Shown here piece after piece: positions 25,050-32,747 of a DNA stretch of 64,000 bases. The notes beneath the pieces were generated by a model that saw only the letters and a program-made list of their open reading frames with translations, had not been told where the DNA came from and did no database searches. The stretch is taken from contig CATOSU010000012.1 of NCBI GenBank assembly GCA_951812615.1, positions 45,336-109,335 on the forward strand, in the 5' to 3' direction. The position numbers were made by a program, and so were the translations under genes. Position 1 is the stretch's first letter. Each line of letters starts with the position of its first letter. This DNA is from an uncultured Paracoccaceae bacterium (GTDB lineage: Bacteria; Pseudomonadota; Alphaproteobacteria; Rhodobacterales; Rhodobacteraceae).

Positions 25050-25781
25050 ATGAGTGCAAACCAGCCCAAATACGGTCAGATCATCGACAAGCTCGTCCGT
25101 GAAATCCGGGATGGGACCTATCAGACGGGTGACATGCTGCCGACCGAGCACCGTTTGATGGAAGCGTTCGGTGTCAGCCGCCATACCGTGCGTCAAGCAT
25201 TGCAGGGTCTGAAGCAGATGGGCCTGATTCAAGCGCAGCAAGGCAAGGGATCGGTCATCATAGCCAAAGCGAACCCGTCGGCTTATGTGGACATGATCCA
25301 GAGCATCGAGGCGCTCATTGCAAAAGGCGGCGATCTTGATCGCAGGCTAATACTGTCCAGAAGTGTCGAAGCAGATGATGAGTTGTCCCAGGCGTTCGGC
25401 ACGAAAAAAGGTCGGGAGTTCACAGAAATCCATCTTGTCAGGCATTCGAAGCAAGGTCCGTCCGTTCCTGTTGCTTATCTGAAAATCTGGGTTGACCCGG
25501 AGTTTTCCTCGCTGGCGCGTGAGCTTGAAAATGATGGCAGAACTGTTGCCGAGATCATGAAACTCAGATTCGGGATGGAAACCGGATCAATCCGGCAGTC
25601 GATCACCGCGACGTCACTAAACCAGGAGGTCGCCGAAAAACTCGATCGACCGGCTGGTGACCCGGCACTGCAAATTGAACGCCTTTATTCCAAAACAACG
25701 CTGGCGCTTCCTCATTTGCGAACAATTTCGATTTGCCGTGGCGACCTGGTTCAAATCGACTCCCATTTTCAGTCTCAGTGA
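25050..25781 (+). CDS. GntR family regulator (HutC/UTRA type)
   Basis: 243 aa. Winged HTH at residues 8-75 (DMLPTEHRLMEAFGVSRHTV, RQALQGLKQMGLIQ) and a UTRA effector domain at about 100-240. Divergent from dctP across a 176-bp gap, so likely the operon's repressor or sensor of its inducer. TTGTACGGACAA at 24946-24957 in that gap is a possible operator. The ATG at 25050 is selected because HutC-type similarity begins with PKYGQIIDKLV. Confidence 0.85.
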   Translation: MSANQPKYGQIIDKLVREIRDGTYQTGDMLPTEHRLMEAFGVSRHTVRQALQGLKQMGLIQAQQGKGSVIIAKANPSAYVDMIQSIEALIAKGGDLDRRLILSRSVEADDELSQAFGTKKGREFTEIHLVRHSKQGPSVPVAYLKIWVDPEFSSLARELENDGRTVAEIMKLRFGMETGSIRQSITATSLNQEVAEKLDRPAGDPALQIERLYSKTTLALPHLRTISICRGDLVQIDSHFQSQ

Positions 25782-26344
25782 CTCAAGCAAGAGTAATTAG
25801 GGGAGCTCTGGAATTACCGGTTCAAGCAGGTCAGCATGTCAGTCAGTCCCGCAGTTCGAAACAATAGTTCAGTTTGGAGCCGCCGCGTTGTCAACGAAGC
25901 CCAACGCCTGCGTAGTAAAATCGAACGTTATGCAAGACTACTCTTGCTGCAAGCATGAAGAGTTGAGGTGCGAACAGCATTTGGGCTCGCGGTGGGGAGC
26001 TTTGACCTGCGATCAGTCTGTCGCTTTGTGGCGCTTAAGGGAAAGATTGGTCTTGCCGACTCTTGCTCCCTCGAACGTCCGCAAACAGCAAGGAAACTGT
26101 GACGCAGAGTTTATCGCGCCTCGCATGCGAGGCGATTCTGCGTCAGCGAGGGCTCAAATCCCAAGGTCCGGAGCGTCCCGCGTCTTTCCAGTTCGTGCGA
26201 TGTGCAGCGAACGGCAGGTGCACGGATAGGGAGGGGCATTTGAGAATTTTATCGTACCACCTTTATGACACGCTTTCTCGCCCAAATTAGCTGAAGGCAA
26301 GGCAGTCACGATGAACGAACCCCTTACGGACGGGGCTTGGCAAG
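25782..26344. other. non-coding right arm of the Tn3-type element
   Basis: No gene is supportable. It contains the composite palindrome at 26100-26145 and otherwise low-similarity sequence up to the terminal repeat. No transposase or resolvase remnant was recognised in any frame. Confidence 0.4.
26100..26145. repeat. 46-bp composite palindrome inside the Tn3-type element
   Basis: Outer arms TGACGCAGA (26100-26108) and TCTGCGTCA (26137-26145) surround a perfect 16-bp palindrome GCCTCGCATGCGAGGC (26118-26133). The site is 200 bp from the right inverted repeat. Dyad symmetry of this size is typical of recombinase- or regulator-binding sites, so it could be a cointegrate resolution site used in trans. 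Confidence 0.6.
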
Positions 26345-26382
26345 CTAAACGTACTATTTCGCCCCCAGCCGTAAGCGCCCCC
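26345..26382 (-). repeat. right 38-bp terminal inverted repeat
   Basis: Reverse complement of the left repeat with about four differences; reads GGGGGCGCTTACGGCTGG on the minus strand. Confidence 0.8.
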
Positions 26383-26530
26383 AACGTGGGTCGAGGCCGA
26401 TGGCGGCGTTCTCAAGAAGGCCGAGTTTGTGGATGCGGCAATGTCTGCCGATGGAACCGAACTCTCACGTAGAAGCCCGGACAATATTTCGGCCATCACG
26501 AACCGGGGTCTGATCTCCAAAGATCGGTAG
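26383..26530 (+). pseudogene. 79-codon gene, 3' part, split by the Tn3-type element
   Basis: After the AACGT target repeat, the frame continues WVEADGGVLKKAEFVDAAMS then ADGTELSRRSPDNISAITNR and stops at 26530. It is exactly in frame with the 5' part at 16460-16556. No other start precedes it. Ends 16 bp before the IS5-family element. Confidence 0.7.
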
Positions 26531-26543
26531 CGCCACTCGAGAT

Positions 26544-27313
26544 CTAGGCAGCAGACTCATAAAACTGGCACCATAGCCTTACGGATGCGAGTTTGATCAT
26601 AGCCATGAAGTTGGCTGAGGTTTTCTCATATCTGGTCGCGATGCGTCGGAACGAAGCTTTGAGCCTGCCGAAGAAGCGCTCGATCTTATTGCGTTCGCGG
26701 TAAATTTCCGCGTCAAACTCGGCGGGCAATTTCCGGTTTGCCTTTGGTGGGATTACGTCGATGGCGCCTTGTTCCCAGATCATTTCACGGATCCAGTCTG
26801 CGTCATAAGCCTTGTCCGCGAGCACATATTGCCCAGGCTGCAGTCCATCCAAAAGCTGTTCACAGGGCGGTGCGTCATGGGCTTGGCCCGGCGTCAGCTC
26901 ATAGCGGATTGGCAGGCCGTCTTGGTTGGTAAGTGCGTGAATTTTTGTGGTTAACCCGCCCCGCGACCGCCCCATGCAACGACGCGGGTCGTTTTTTTGA
27001 GCGTTGCGGCTGAATGATGCACACGCACGGATGTTCCATCCACCATCACAGTGTCGACGTTGTGCGCGTCGGCGACCGCCTCCATCACACGATCCCAGAT
27101 GCCAGCATAAGTCCATCGGTTGAAACGGTTGTACACCGTGGTGTAGGGGCCGTATTGATCCGGCAAATCCCGCCAAGGGATGCCGGTACGCAAGACATAG
27201 AAAATGCCACTGATCACGCGCCGATCATCGACACGCTTCACACCCCGGCTGTTGTTCGGGAGCACAGCCTTGATGAACTCCCACTCCAAATCGCTCAAGT
27301 CTGATCGCGCCAT
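26544..27313 (-). CDS. IS5-family transposase (two frames, -1 frameshift)
   Basis: The first frame (27313 to 26951) starts MARSDLSDLEWEFIKAVLPN and holds the N-terminal DUF4096-like part and first catalytic Asp (VMVDGTSVRVHH). The second frame carries IHALTNQDGLPIRYELTPGQ, VLADKAYDADWIREMI (second Asp) and ERNKIERFFGRLKASFRRIA (catalytic Glu). A seven-base A run (minus strand, 26992-26998) is the slip site for a -1 shift. The stop codon TAG is completed by the flanking TA and G of the target, not by the element. Confidence 0.88.
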
Positions 27314-27392
27314 TCCACGGCTCCCCACATTGTTTTACGGAAAGTGAATCATAACTCGCTGGAAACGTGAAGCTCTTTGTAGGTACGCTGCC
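26547..27392 (-). mobile_element. IS5-family (IS427-like) element, copy 1, 846 bp
   Basis: Ends share GGCAGC as inverted repeat, flanked by TA on both sides (26545-26546, 27393-27394). Essentially identical to the element at 56114-56959, in opposite orientation. The coding differences seen amount to one residue (Leu/Phe). Confidence 0.9.
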
Positions 27393-27509
27393 TAATTCTG
27401 ATGGGGATATTGGGTTGCAGTCCGAGCGCCGGTTTAAGCGCGGGGGTTGCGTAAGGCATCTCGGGATGTGGTAGGAAAAGCCATGGTTGAAATCGGCCAG
27501 ACAAGCAGT

Positions 27510-27526
27510 ATATTCATTTTGAATAT
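27510..27526 (+). promoter_or_regulatory. palindrome upstream of parDE (ATATTCATTTTGAATAT)
   Basis: Perfect 7-bp arms ATATTCA/TGAATAT with TTT between, 12 bp before the parD start. Likely operator overlapping the promoter. Confidence 0.5.
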
Positions 27527-27538
27527 TAGAGGCGAGAC

Positions 27539-27790
27539 ATGGCATCAACCAGCATGACACTCGGTGACCACTGGGAAGGTTTTATTCAAGACCAGATCAA
27601 AAGCGGTCGCTATGCATCTGCGAGTGAGGTCATCCGGGCCGCACTGAGAGAGCTCGAGACGAAATCTGAGGCGCTCGATGCGTTGCGCGATCACTTGAAG
27701 CCCGGGGCGGATCAGGCCCGCACAGGTGATTTCGTGGGAGATTGGTCGCCTGAAGATATTGTCGCAAGGGCGGTGGCAAGGCGTGGCTAA
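27539..27790 (+). CDS. parD: ParD-family antitoxin
   Basis: 83 aa RHH antitoxin: MTLGDHWEGFIQDQIKSGRY, ASASEVIRAALRELE, then the acidic/flexible C-terminus FVGDWSPEDIVARAVARRG that binds ParE. Normal length. Overlaps parE by 8 nt. Confidence 0.88.
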   Translation: MASTSMTLGDHWEGFIQDQIKSGRYASASEVIRAALRELETKSEALDALRDHLKPGADQARTGDFVGDWSPEDIVARAVARRG

Positions 27791-28079
27791 ATACCGGCTG
27801 ACGCCACGCGCGTTGAGCGACTTGGACGCGATTGCCGATTACTCGCTGGAGAGTTGGGGACCGCGCCAAACGGAAGACTATCTCAGGAAGATGGCGGACC
27901 GGTTTCAGTGGCTGGCAGACAACCCCTCAATTGGACGCGCCCGCGACGACATCGCCGATGGATACCGGAGTTTCCCCGAAGGCAAACACGTGATCTTCTA
28001 CCTGATCTTACCGGAGGAGATCGCGATCATCGGCGTGCCGCATTCTGCCATGGACGTGACCGCCGAGCGGTTCACCTGA
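27783..28079 (+). CDS. parE: ParE-family toxin
   Basis: 98 aa from GTG at 27783, overlapping parD. Contains YRLTPRALSDLDAIADYSLE, WGPRQTEDYLRKMADRFQWL, NPSIGRARDDIADGYRSFPE and HVIFYLILPEEIAIIGVPHS: the ParE signature through its whole length. Appears intact. Confidence 0.88.
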   Translation: MAKYRLTPRALSDLDAIADYSLESWGPRQTEDYLRKMADRFQWLADNPSIGRARDDIADGYRSFPEGKHVIFYLILPEEIAIIGVPHSAMDVTAERFT

Positions 28080-28508
28080 TGAATGGAGCCATTCCATATG
28101 CAGGCCAACGGGCCCAACTTGTGAACTCCGCCAGCCATATCGATTCCGTTCCGTTTTCTTCTTGATGAAATCTGCGGGACCTGGCCCGTCTGCCGGTCGC
28201 GTGCCGCGCCCTTCAAGCAGAACTTTCCCCTAGGCGCTGTGCGCCCATTCCTCGCGAGACATGTGTGGACACCCCTTCGGTCAAGCAAATTCTTCCAATG
28301 GCAAATTCGGTTCAGTGCACTCATGTATTCGGCCTTTCAGCGCGGCGATTGCCGCTAGCCCTGATGAAGTCCTCAGATCATGGTCCCTATTAAAGTTGCA
28401 CATATTTGAATGCAGTCACGCGAACGGGTTTGCCTGATCTCCGGCTGACACCGGTTTTCATCATTCGAAGTGCACGCTCTCCCGATCTCTGTGTTTCTCT
28501 TCGTCGCT
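28080..28508. other. intergenic, probable IS110 end sequence
   Basis: No gene is supportable between parE and the IS110 relic. The right part is probably the non-coding end of that element. Confidence 0.3.
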
Positions 28509-28856
28509 CAGGCCGTCAAAGCCGCTTTTTCTGGTTGGTATTCAGCCTTCTCAGCCATCACTGCCCATGCGATCCGCGTTACCTTGTTCGCGAGTGCGAC
28601 CGAGACCAAACGTGGTGGCTTCCCGGTATCCACCAATCAATTCACCCAGGCATAGAGTGGCGATGGTTGGCCAGATCGCACTCGTCGGATCACCGATGTT
28701 GCGCCCAGTACGAGCAATGTTCGAAGATTGCGATCCCCTGCCTTTGTGATCCGACCATTTCGTTCCTTTTCGCCTGAAGAGTTCGACCTCGGCGTCAATC
28801 CCAGCCAGGCCGCATCAAACCCAAAAATCAACTGCCCCACACTTTGCGGTACGCTC
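28509..28856 (-). pseudogene. IS110-family transposase, C-terminal fragment
   Basis: Minus-strand frame SVGQLIFGFDAAWLGLTPRS, NSSGEKERNGRITKAGDRNL, RTLLVLGATSVIRR matches the Transposase_20 domain of IS110. A TGA interrupts after YAWVN; the frame continues in phase with LVDTGKPPRLVSVALANKVT and RIAWAVMAEKAEY up to the true stop at 28509. The N-terminal DEDD domain is missing; the break coincides with the start of the 675-bp repeat at 28857. Confidence 0.85.
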
Positions 28857-28935
28857 CAATGACGGAGAAATTTGCTGACATGTGTCATTTGTGTTAGCAT
28901 GTACACATATGAATACCGATGCAAAGGGCCGCGTT

Positions 28936-29211
28936 ATGGACAACCGTGCCACCGTTACCTTTCATACGACGCCGGAAACGAAGGCCCGGCTTGATCGCCT
29001 GGCGAAGCTGACCCAACGCAGCAAGTCATTTCTGACCAATGCCGCCGTGGAGCGCTATCTCGCTGACGAGGAAGCTTTTGTCATAGCTGTCGAGGAGGGA
29101 TTGGCCCAGGCGGATGCCGGACGTGTCATCGAGCATGATCGGGTCTCGGACTACCTGCGCAGCCTCACCTCTCCTTCCCCACTGCCCAAGCCTCAGCCAA
29201 AACCGTCATGA
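28936..29211 (+). CDS. RHH-type antitoxin (copy 2)
   Basis: 91 aa, identical to the antitoxin at 15838 except for one Thr-to-Ile change (AFVIAVEEG). The same promoter region and ribosome binding site are duplicated. Intact. Confidence 0.8.
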   Translation: MDNRATVTFHTTPETKARLDRLAKLTQRSKSFLTNAAVERYLADEEAFVIAVEEGLAQADAGRVIEHDRVSDYLRSLTSPSPLPKPQPKPS

Positions 29212-29492
29212 CATCAGTCTGGACGCCGCGCGCGCTCGACGATGTCTCCGATGTGGTGACCTATCTGGCGGGCGAGAACCCGCGCGCGGCGGACGCTCTT
29301 TTGGCGCGTGTCTTTGATGTTGTCGAGCAAACATTGGTTGCGCAGCCTTATATTGGCCGTCCAGGGCGTGTGGACGGGACGCGGGAGGCCGTGGTCTCTC
29401 CATCATACATCCTTGTTTACAGAGTCGAGGCCAATCGGATCGAAATCCTGGCGTTTCGTCATACAGCCCGTCGTTGGCCGGACCACTTTTAG
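29208..29492 (+). CDS. ParE/RelE-family toxin (copy 2)
   Basis: 94 aa, identical in sequence to the toxin at 16110. ATGA overlap with the antitoxin retained. With two identical copies on one replicon, either copy can neutralise the other, so loss of one carries no penalty. Confidence 0.85.
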   Translation: MTSVWTPRALDDVSDVVTYLAGENPRAADALLARVFDVVEQTLVAQPYIGRPGRVDGTREAVVSPSYILVYRVEANRIEILAFRHTARRWPDHF

Positions 29493-29659
29493 GATAATCG
29501 GCTTATCTTGGTTTCTAACGGGTGCGTGATTTCTCATGTTGCAGTGCTGCTCCTCTGCTGCGCGTCCCGGAGCGTGGGCTATGCGATTGGCCGTCTGCGT
29601 AGTTGGGCGGTCGATGACTGACGACCCAGGCTCGACCAAAGCGGCCGTGCGATTCTCAA

Positions 29660-29727
29660 TTGCATTCAAATCCGCCAAATTCCGCCGCGGTTATGGCCCG
29701 ATCCCGGGTGCCACTGGAGCTGTATGA
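29660..29727 (+). pseudogene. WGR-domain gene, C-terminal remnant
   Basis: AFKSAKFRRGYGPIPG resembles the tail of the WGR protein at 15477 (ALKTAKCRRGYAPIPV), followed by a frameshift: VPLELYD in the next frame corresponds to VQLELFP. Only about 25 codons remain. Confidence 0.55.
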
Positions 29728-29796
29728 CTGAGGCGAGGTCGTTGTAATGCACACGGATATTGTGTACAAAGCATGTGTATTCAACAGGACAGCACG

Positions 29797-30042
29797 ATGC
29801 CGGTAAAGGCTGCCAAAAAACGGACAAACGTCTCGATCGATGCTGAAGTTCTGGACGCCGCCCGAGATCTGGGTCTGAACGTGTCTGCAATCTCCGAGGC
29901 GGCACTGGCCGAAGAGCTGCGTCTCGCCCGGGCGCAGGCCTGGCGTGCGGAAAACGCCGCCGCCCTGGCGCAGCGCAAGGCCTGGATCGAGCAGAACGGA
30001 CCCCCGCTGTCCGACTGGCAGGTCTGGCGCCCGGGGTCCTGA
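29797..30042 (+). CDS. ccdA: CcdA-type antitoxin (second ccd locus)
   Basis: 81 aa. MPVKAAKKRTNVSIDAEVLD, AARDLGLNVSAISEAALAEE forms the RHH, and AWRAENAAALAQRKAWIEQN GPPLSDWQ is the CcdB-binding tail. The stop overlaps the ccdB start (TGATG). Intact although its toxin is frameshifted. Confidence 0.82.
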   Translation: MPVKAAKKRTNVSIDAEVLDAARDLGLNVSAISEAALAEELRLARAQAWRAENAAALAQRKAWIEQNGPPLSDWQVWRPGS

Positions 30043-30337
30043 TGGCCCAGTTCCATGTCTACGTCTGCCGGACGGACAACTGGTTCTGGATTTGCAAACC
30101 AACCACATCGACACCGGCACGCGCGTGGTTGCACCGCTTGTTCCCGTATCGGACGATTTGCGTTCCTTAACGGTGCTGGAACCCGTCTTCGAGATCGCGG
30201 GCCAGCCATTGGCGCTGCACACGGCGGAAATGGCCGCCATCCCGGCAGGGCTGGTGGCCTCGGAACCCGTGGCGGATTTGACCGGGGACGATTACATTCT
30301 GCGCCGCGCGCTGGACATGGTGTTCTCGGGGTTCTGA
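30042..30337 (+). pseudogene. ccdB: CcdB-type toxin, frameshifted near the N-terminus
   Basis: ATG at 30042 gives MAQFHVYV, then the reading continues correctly only in the next frame with LPDGQLVLDLQTNHIDTGTR, VVAPLVPVSDDL and ILRRALDMVFSGF. One base is missing around 30061-30065 (TACGTCTGCC). The rest is a complete CcdB. Toxin inactivated while the antitoxin is kept. Confidence 0.8.
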
Positions 30338-30409
30338 GCGGGACGGGGGCCGGTCGGCCAGGACCGTGTTTCTGAGTGAAGGATGATCCGGCGGGACTGC
30401 GCAGCCGAG

Positions 30410-31102
30410 TCAATTTGCGCCGCAGCAGCGTTTGTATTTTCGACCCGACCCGCAGGGGCACGGCGCGTTGCGGCCGACCTTGGTGCCGTGGAACGGGGCC
30501 GACGGGTTGATGGCGGCCGAAAACGACGGCGCCCCGGAGGAGGCGAACGTCTTGGTCCACCAGTTCAGCGCAACAACCATGTCGGCGATCAGATCGGGCG
30601 CCCGCTCCGTCAATTCGTTCACCGACGCGTCCGGCAGGTCACTGGTGCCTTCGGCTATGGCGTAGAGCGCCAGCATCATCGTGACCGAGGAGGCGGCCTC
30701 TTCATCGGGACTTTCGACGATCTGTTCCCAGGCGTCCATCCGCAGCTGCATCGCCTGCTCGAAACCGCAGACCCAGTCTTCCCAGAGGACTTCCCCGGTG
30801 GCCTCGATTTCGATGAACACCGGGCTGTAGTCGATGTCCTGCGGTGTCAGCGACCGAGCCACCTCGTTAAAGTGGCCCATCACCAGATCCAGCGCACGCT
30901 GCATGTCCCCTTTCGTCTCAAACCCTGGATCGTTGCCCTCTCCCCACACCAGCGGCAGCCATTCGCTTGGCGGGATCATCTCCGGACACACGACCAGTCC
31001 GGCGCAGAACCCGTCGAACTCGCTGAGCAACATGCCCTCGTTTTCTTCCGGCTGGGAGAGCAGGAGCGTGTCGAGGGCATCGAGCAGGTCGTCGGGTGGC
31101 AT
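30410..31102 (-). CDS. UPF0149/YecA-like protein with C-terminal SEC-C zinc motif
   Basis: 230 aa. The N-terminal and middle part is a UPF0149 helical domain (LLSQPEENEGMLLSEFDGFC, WEDWVCGFEQAMQLRMDAW). The C-terminus is a SEC-C motif, GRNAPCPCGSGRKYKRCCG, with the CxC...CC zinc ligands also found at the end of SecA. Start at 31102 (MPPDDLLDALDTLL) is where family similarity begins. Found on plasmids and islands as a single gene; function unknown, possibly ribosome- or metal-linked. Confidence 0.85.
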   Translation of the reverse strand: MPPDDLLDALDTLLLSQPEENEGMLLSEFDGFCAGLVVCPEMIPPSEWLPLVWGEGNDPGFETKGDMQRALDLVMGHFNEVARSLTPQDIDYSPVFIEIEATGEVLWEDWVCGFEQAMQLRMDAWEQIVESPDEEAASSVTMMLALYAIAEGTSDLPDASVNELTERAPDLIADMVVALNWWTKTFASSGAPSFSAAINPSAPFHGTKVGRNAPCPCGSGRKYKRCCGAN

Positions 31103-31583
31103 GGTGAAGTCACCGATATTGTGTCCTGCGAACCTATGGCATCGACCGGATGCCGGCCATCCGTTCGTTGAAAACTGGCACAGATCTTGCCGGTGGATTC
31201 GCCGCACCCAGCGATGCGACAATTCAATTTCGCCCGGGCCGACCCAGGTGCCAGGTTCCGGGCGGGCAGGGGCTCTCGATCCGAGGTTTGAGTGTGAGAC
31301 CAATCAAACCCGGATTTGTGGTACACTGAAGATGGACAGGTTCTTCAACAGAAGTGGTCGACGCGTAGTCTCATACCGGGTTTGCGTCGGTCGCGGCGGA
31401 TACCGTTGCGACGTTTCGCACCTGGGTGCACTGGTAGGTGCCCGCCCGTCCAGCACCCTAAAAACCGACCCCGACAAGCGTATAAGCATCCCCGCGTCGT
31501 CCGGTCGTTCCGGGGGGCGCAAGGCTGCACGCACGGGTCTTTCCGGCCGCATAGGCTGCCGTTCCCAAAAAAGGAGTACCATC
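31103..31583. other. intergenic without recognisable gene
   Basis: No gene is supported; the frames here are upstream read-through of the neighbours. The last 15 bases hold the AAGGAG ribosome binding site of the DUF932 gene. Confidence 0.3.
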
Positions 31584-32300
31584 ATGACCCTCTGCCTGCA
31601 CACGGGCGGCGAGGAAATCGACCTTGCCGGCCTGCGCGATCTCGAAACCCCGAACGCCACAAAATCGCATGTCCCGATCCCGCATATCGACGTGGTGGAC
31701 ATGGTCAAATACGCGCTCGGGTTCCATGGTCACGAGATCGTGGACGAAGCCCACGCTATCACGCCGGGCGGCGATCGCTACTTCGGCCTCCTGTCGCTAA
31801 GCTCGGCCTATGGCGATTACACCGATACGGTGGGCCTCCGGAACAGCCATGACAAGACCTTCCCGATCGGCCTCAGTTTTGGCAGCCGTGTCTTCGTCTG
31901 TGACAACCTCGCCTTCCTCGGTGACACCGTCATCCGGCGCAAGCACACGGTGAACGCCAAGCGCGACCTGCCGGGGCTCGTGGCCGGTGTTGTCGAGCCG
32001 CTGCGCGGGGTCCGTCTCGAACAGAACCGTGTCATCGAGCTTTACCGGCAGACACCGGTCGATGACATGCTGGCGGATCACGCGATCATGCAGCTCTACC
32101 GGCGCGGGATCATTACCGTCCAACGGATCGCACAGGTAGCCCGGAACTGGGCAGACGAGGATCTCGGCTGGGGCGACAAGACCGCCTGGCGGCTCTTCAA
32201 CGCGACGACGCTCGCCCTTAACGGGCGGGTCGCGGAAAACCCGACGGTCACGCGCGAGCTGCATGCCGTCATCGACGGGATATGTGAGCCTGCCGAGTGA
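31584..32300 (+). CDS. DUF932 family protein
   Basis: 238 aa. VPIPHIDVVDMVKYALGFHG, VDEAHAITPGGDRYFGLLSL, GLRNSHDKTFPIGLSFGSRV, FVCDNLAFLGD and KTAWRLFNATTLALNG match the DUF932 (phage/plasmid-like protein TIGR03299-related) family. Function unknown; common on plasmids and phage. Good ribosome binding site (AAGGAG) and an own terminator, so a monocistronic unit. Confidence 0.8.
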   Translation: MTLCLHTGGEEIDLAGLRDLETPNATKSHVPIPHIDVVDMVKYALGFHGHEIVDEAHAITPGGDRYFGLLSLSSAYGDYTDTVGLRNSHDKTFPIGLSFGSRVFVCDNLAFLGDTVIRRKHTVNAKRDLPGLVAGVVEPLRGVRLEQNRVIELYRQTPVDDMLADHAIMQLYRRGIITVQRIAQVARNWADEDLGWGDKTAWRLFNATTLALNGRVAENPTVTRELHAVIDGICEPAE

Positions 32301-32308
32301 CAACCAGG

Positions 32309-32338
32309 GCGCGGAACCAGTTCGGTTCCGCGCTTTTT
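32309..32338 (+). terminator. factor-independent terminator after the DUF932 gene
   Basis: GCGCGGAACC / GGTTCCGCGC perfect 10-bp stem, 5-nt loop, then TTTTT. Confidence 0.9.
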
Positions 32339-32747
32339 CTCTGGCCGTGGGATCCACCTGGCATCCGCCGCGTCCGGTGACCAGGGGCTGGGGTGCCGCG
32401 GGGCAAGCCCCGCGTCAGCCTCCGCTCCGCATTCCGGTTCCTCCCGCACGGGCTCGTGCGGGTCCTTCCCATATTCTCCGATCCGGCTCAGGTTGGATTT
32501 TTTCGTTGTTTTCGAGGGTTATGCGGGAGGGGCTGAGCACTGCCCCCGCGCCTGGAGGCCCGGGAGCGGTCTCTCAGAGCCGAAATTCCCCGGACCGGTC
32601 ATTGGCAAAAATCATACACCGCCGAATCCACCGCCGTCATTCGCCGCGCCGAAGTCCGACTGGGATGATGCGGACCGAGCTGACTTCAGTTTGACTGAGA
32701 TCAATGTCCGCTCTTAGTGTGCGAAGCGAATTATTGGGTCCCTACAA
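32339..32747. other. intergenic without recognisable gene
   Basis: No supportable gene. GC-rich left part, then a more AT-rich leader before the TPP enzyme at 32748 which may contain its promoter. Confidence 0.3.

Larger units (their letters stand above)
16557..26382. mobile_element. Tn3-family-type transposon carrying only catabolic cargo (9826 bp)
   Basis: Both ends are 38-bp inverted repeats that start GGGG and end like Tn3 family repeats (ACGTTAA/ACGTTTA). They differ at about four positions. The flanking 5-mers are AACCT (16552-16556) and AACGT (26383-26387), four of five identical, as expected for a Tn3-type 5-bp target duplication. Removing the element plus one 5-mer re-joins a small gene in frame. 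Inside are eight cargo genes but no recognisable transposase or resolvase, so transposition would need TnpA in trans. Confidence 0.8.
28857..29531 (+). repeat. 675-bp near-identical direct repeat, copy 2
   Basis: Second copy of 15759-16433, offset exactly 13098 bp. The upstream flank is an IS110 fragment and the downstream flank is a fragment of a WGR gene. Confidence 0.9.

Noticed and set aside
16557..26382. the region as ordinary chromosomal operon without mobility
   Set aside because: The terminal repeats, near-identical target repeats and exact in-frame rejoining of the flanking gene are not expected by chance.
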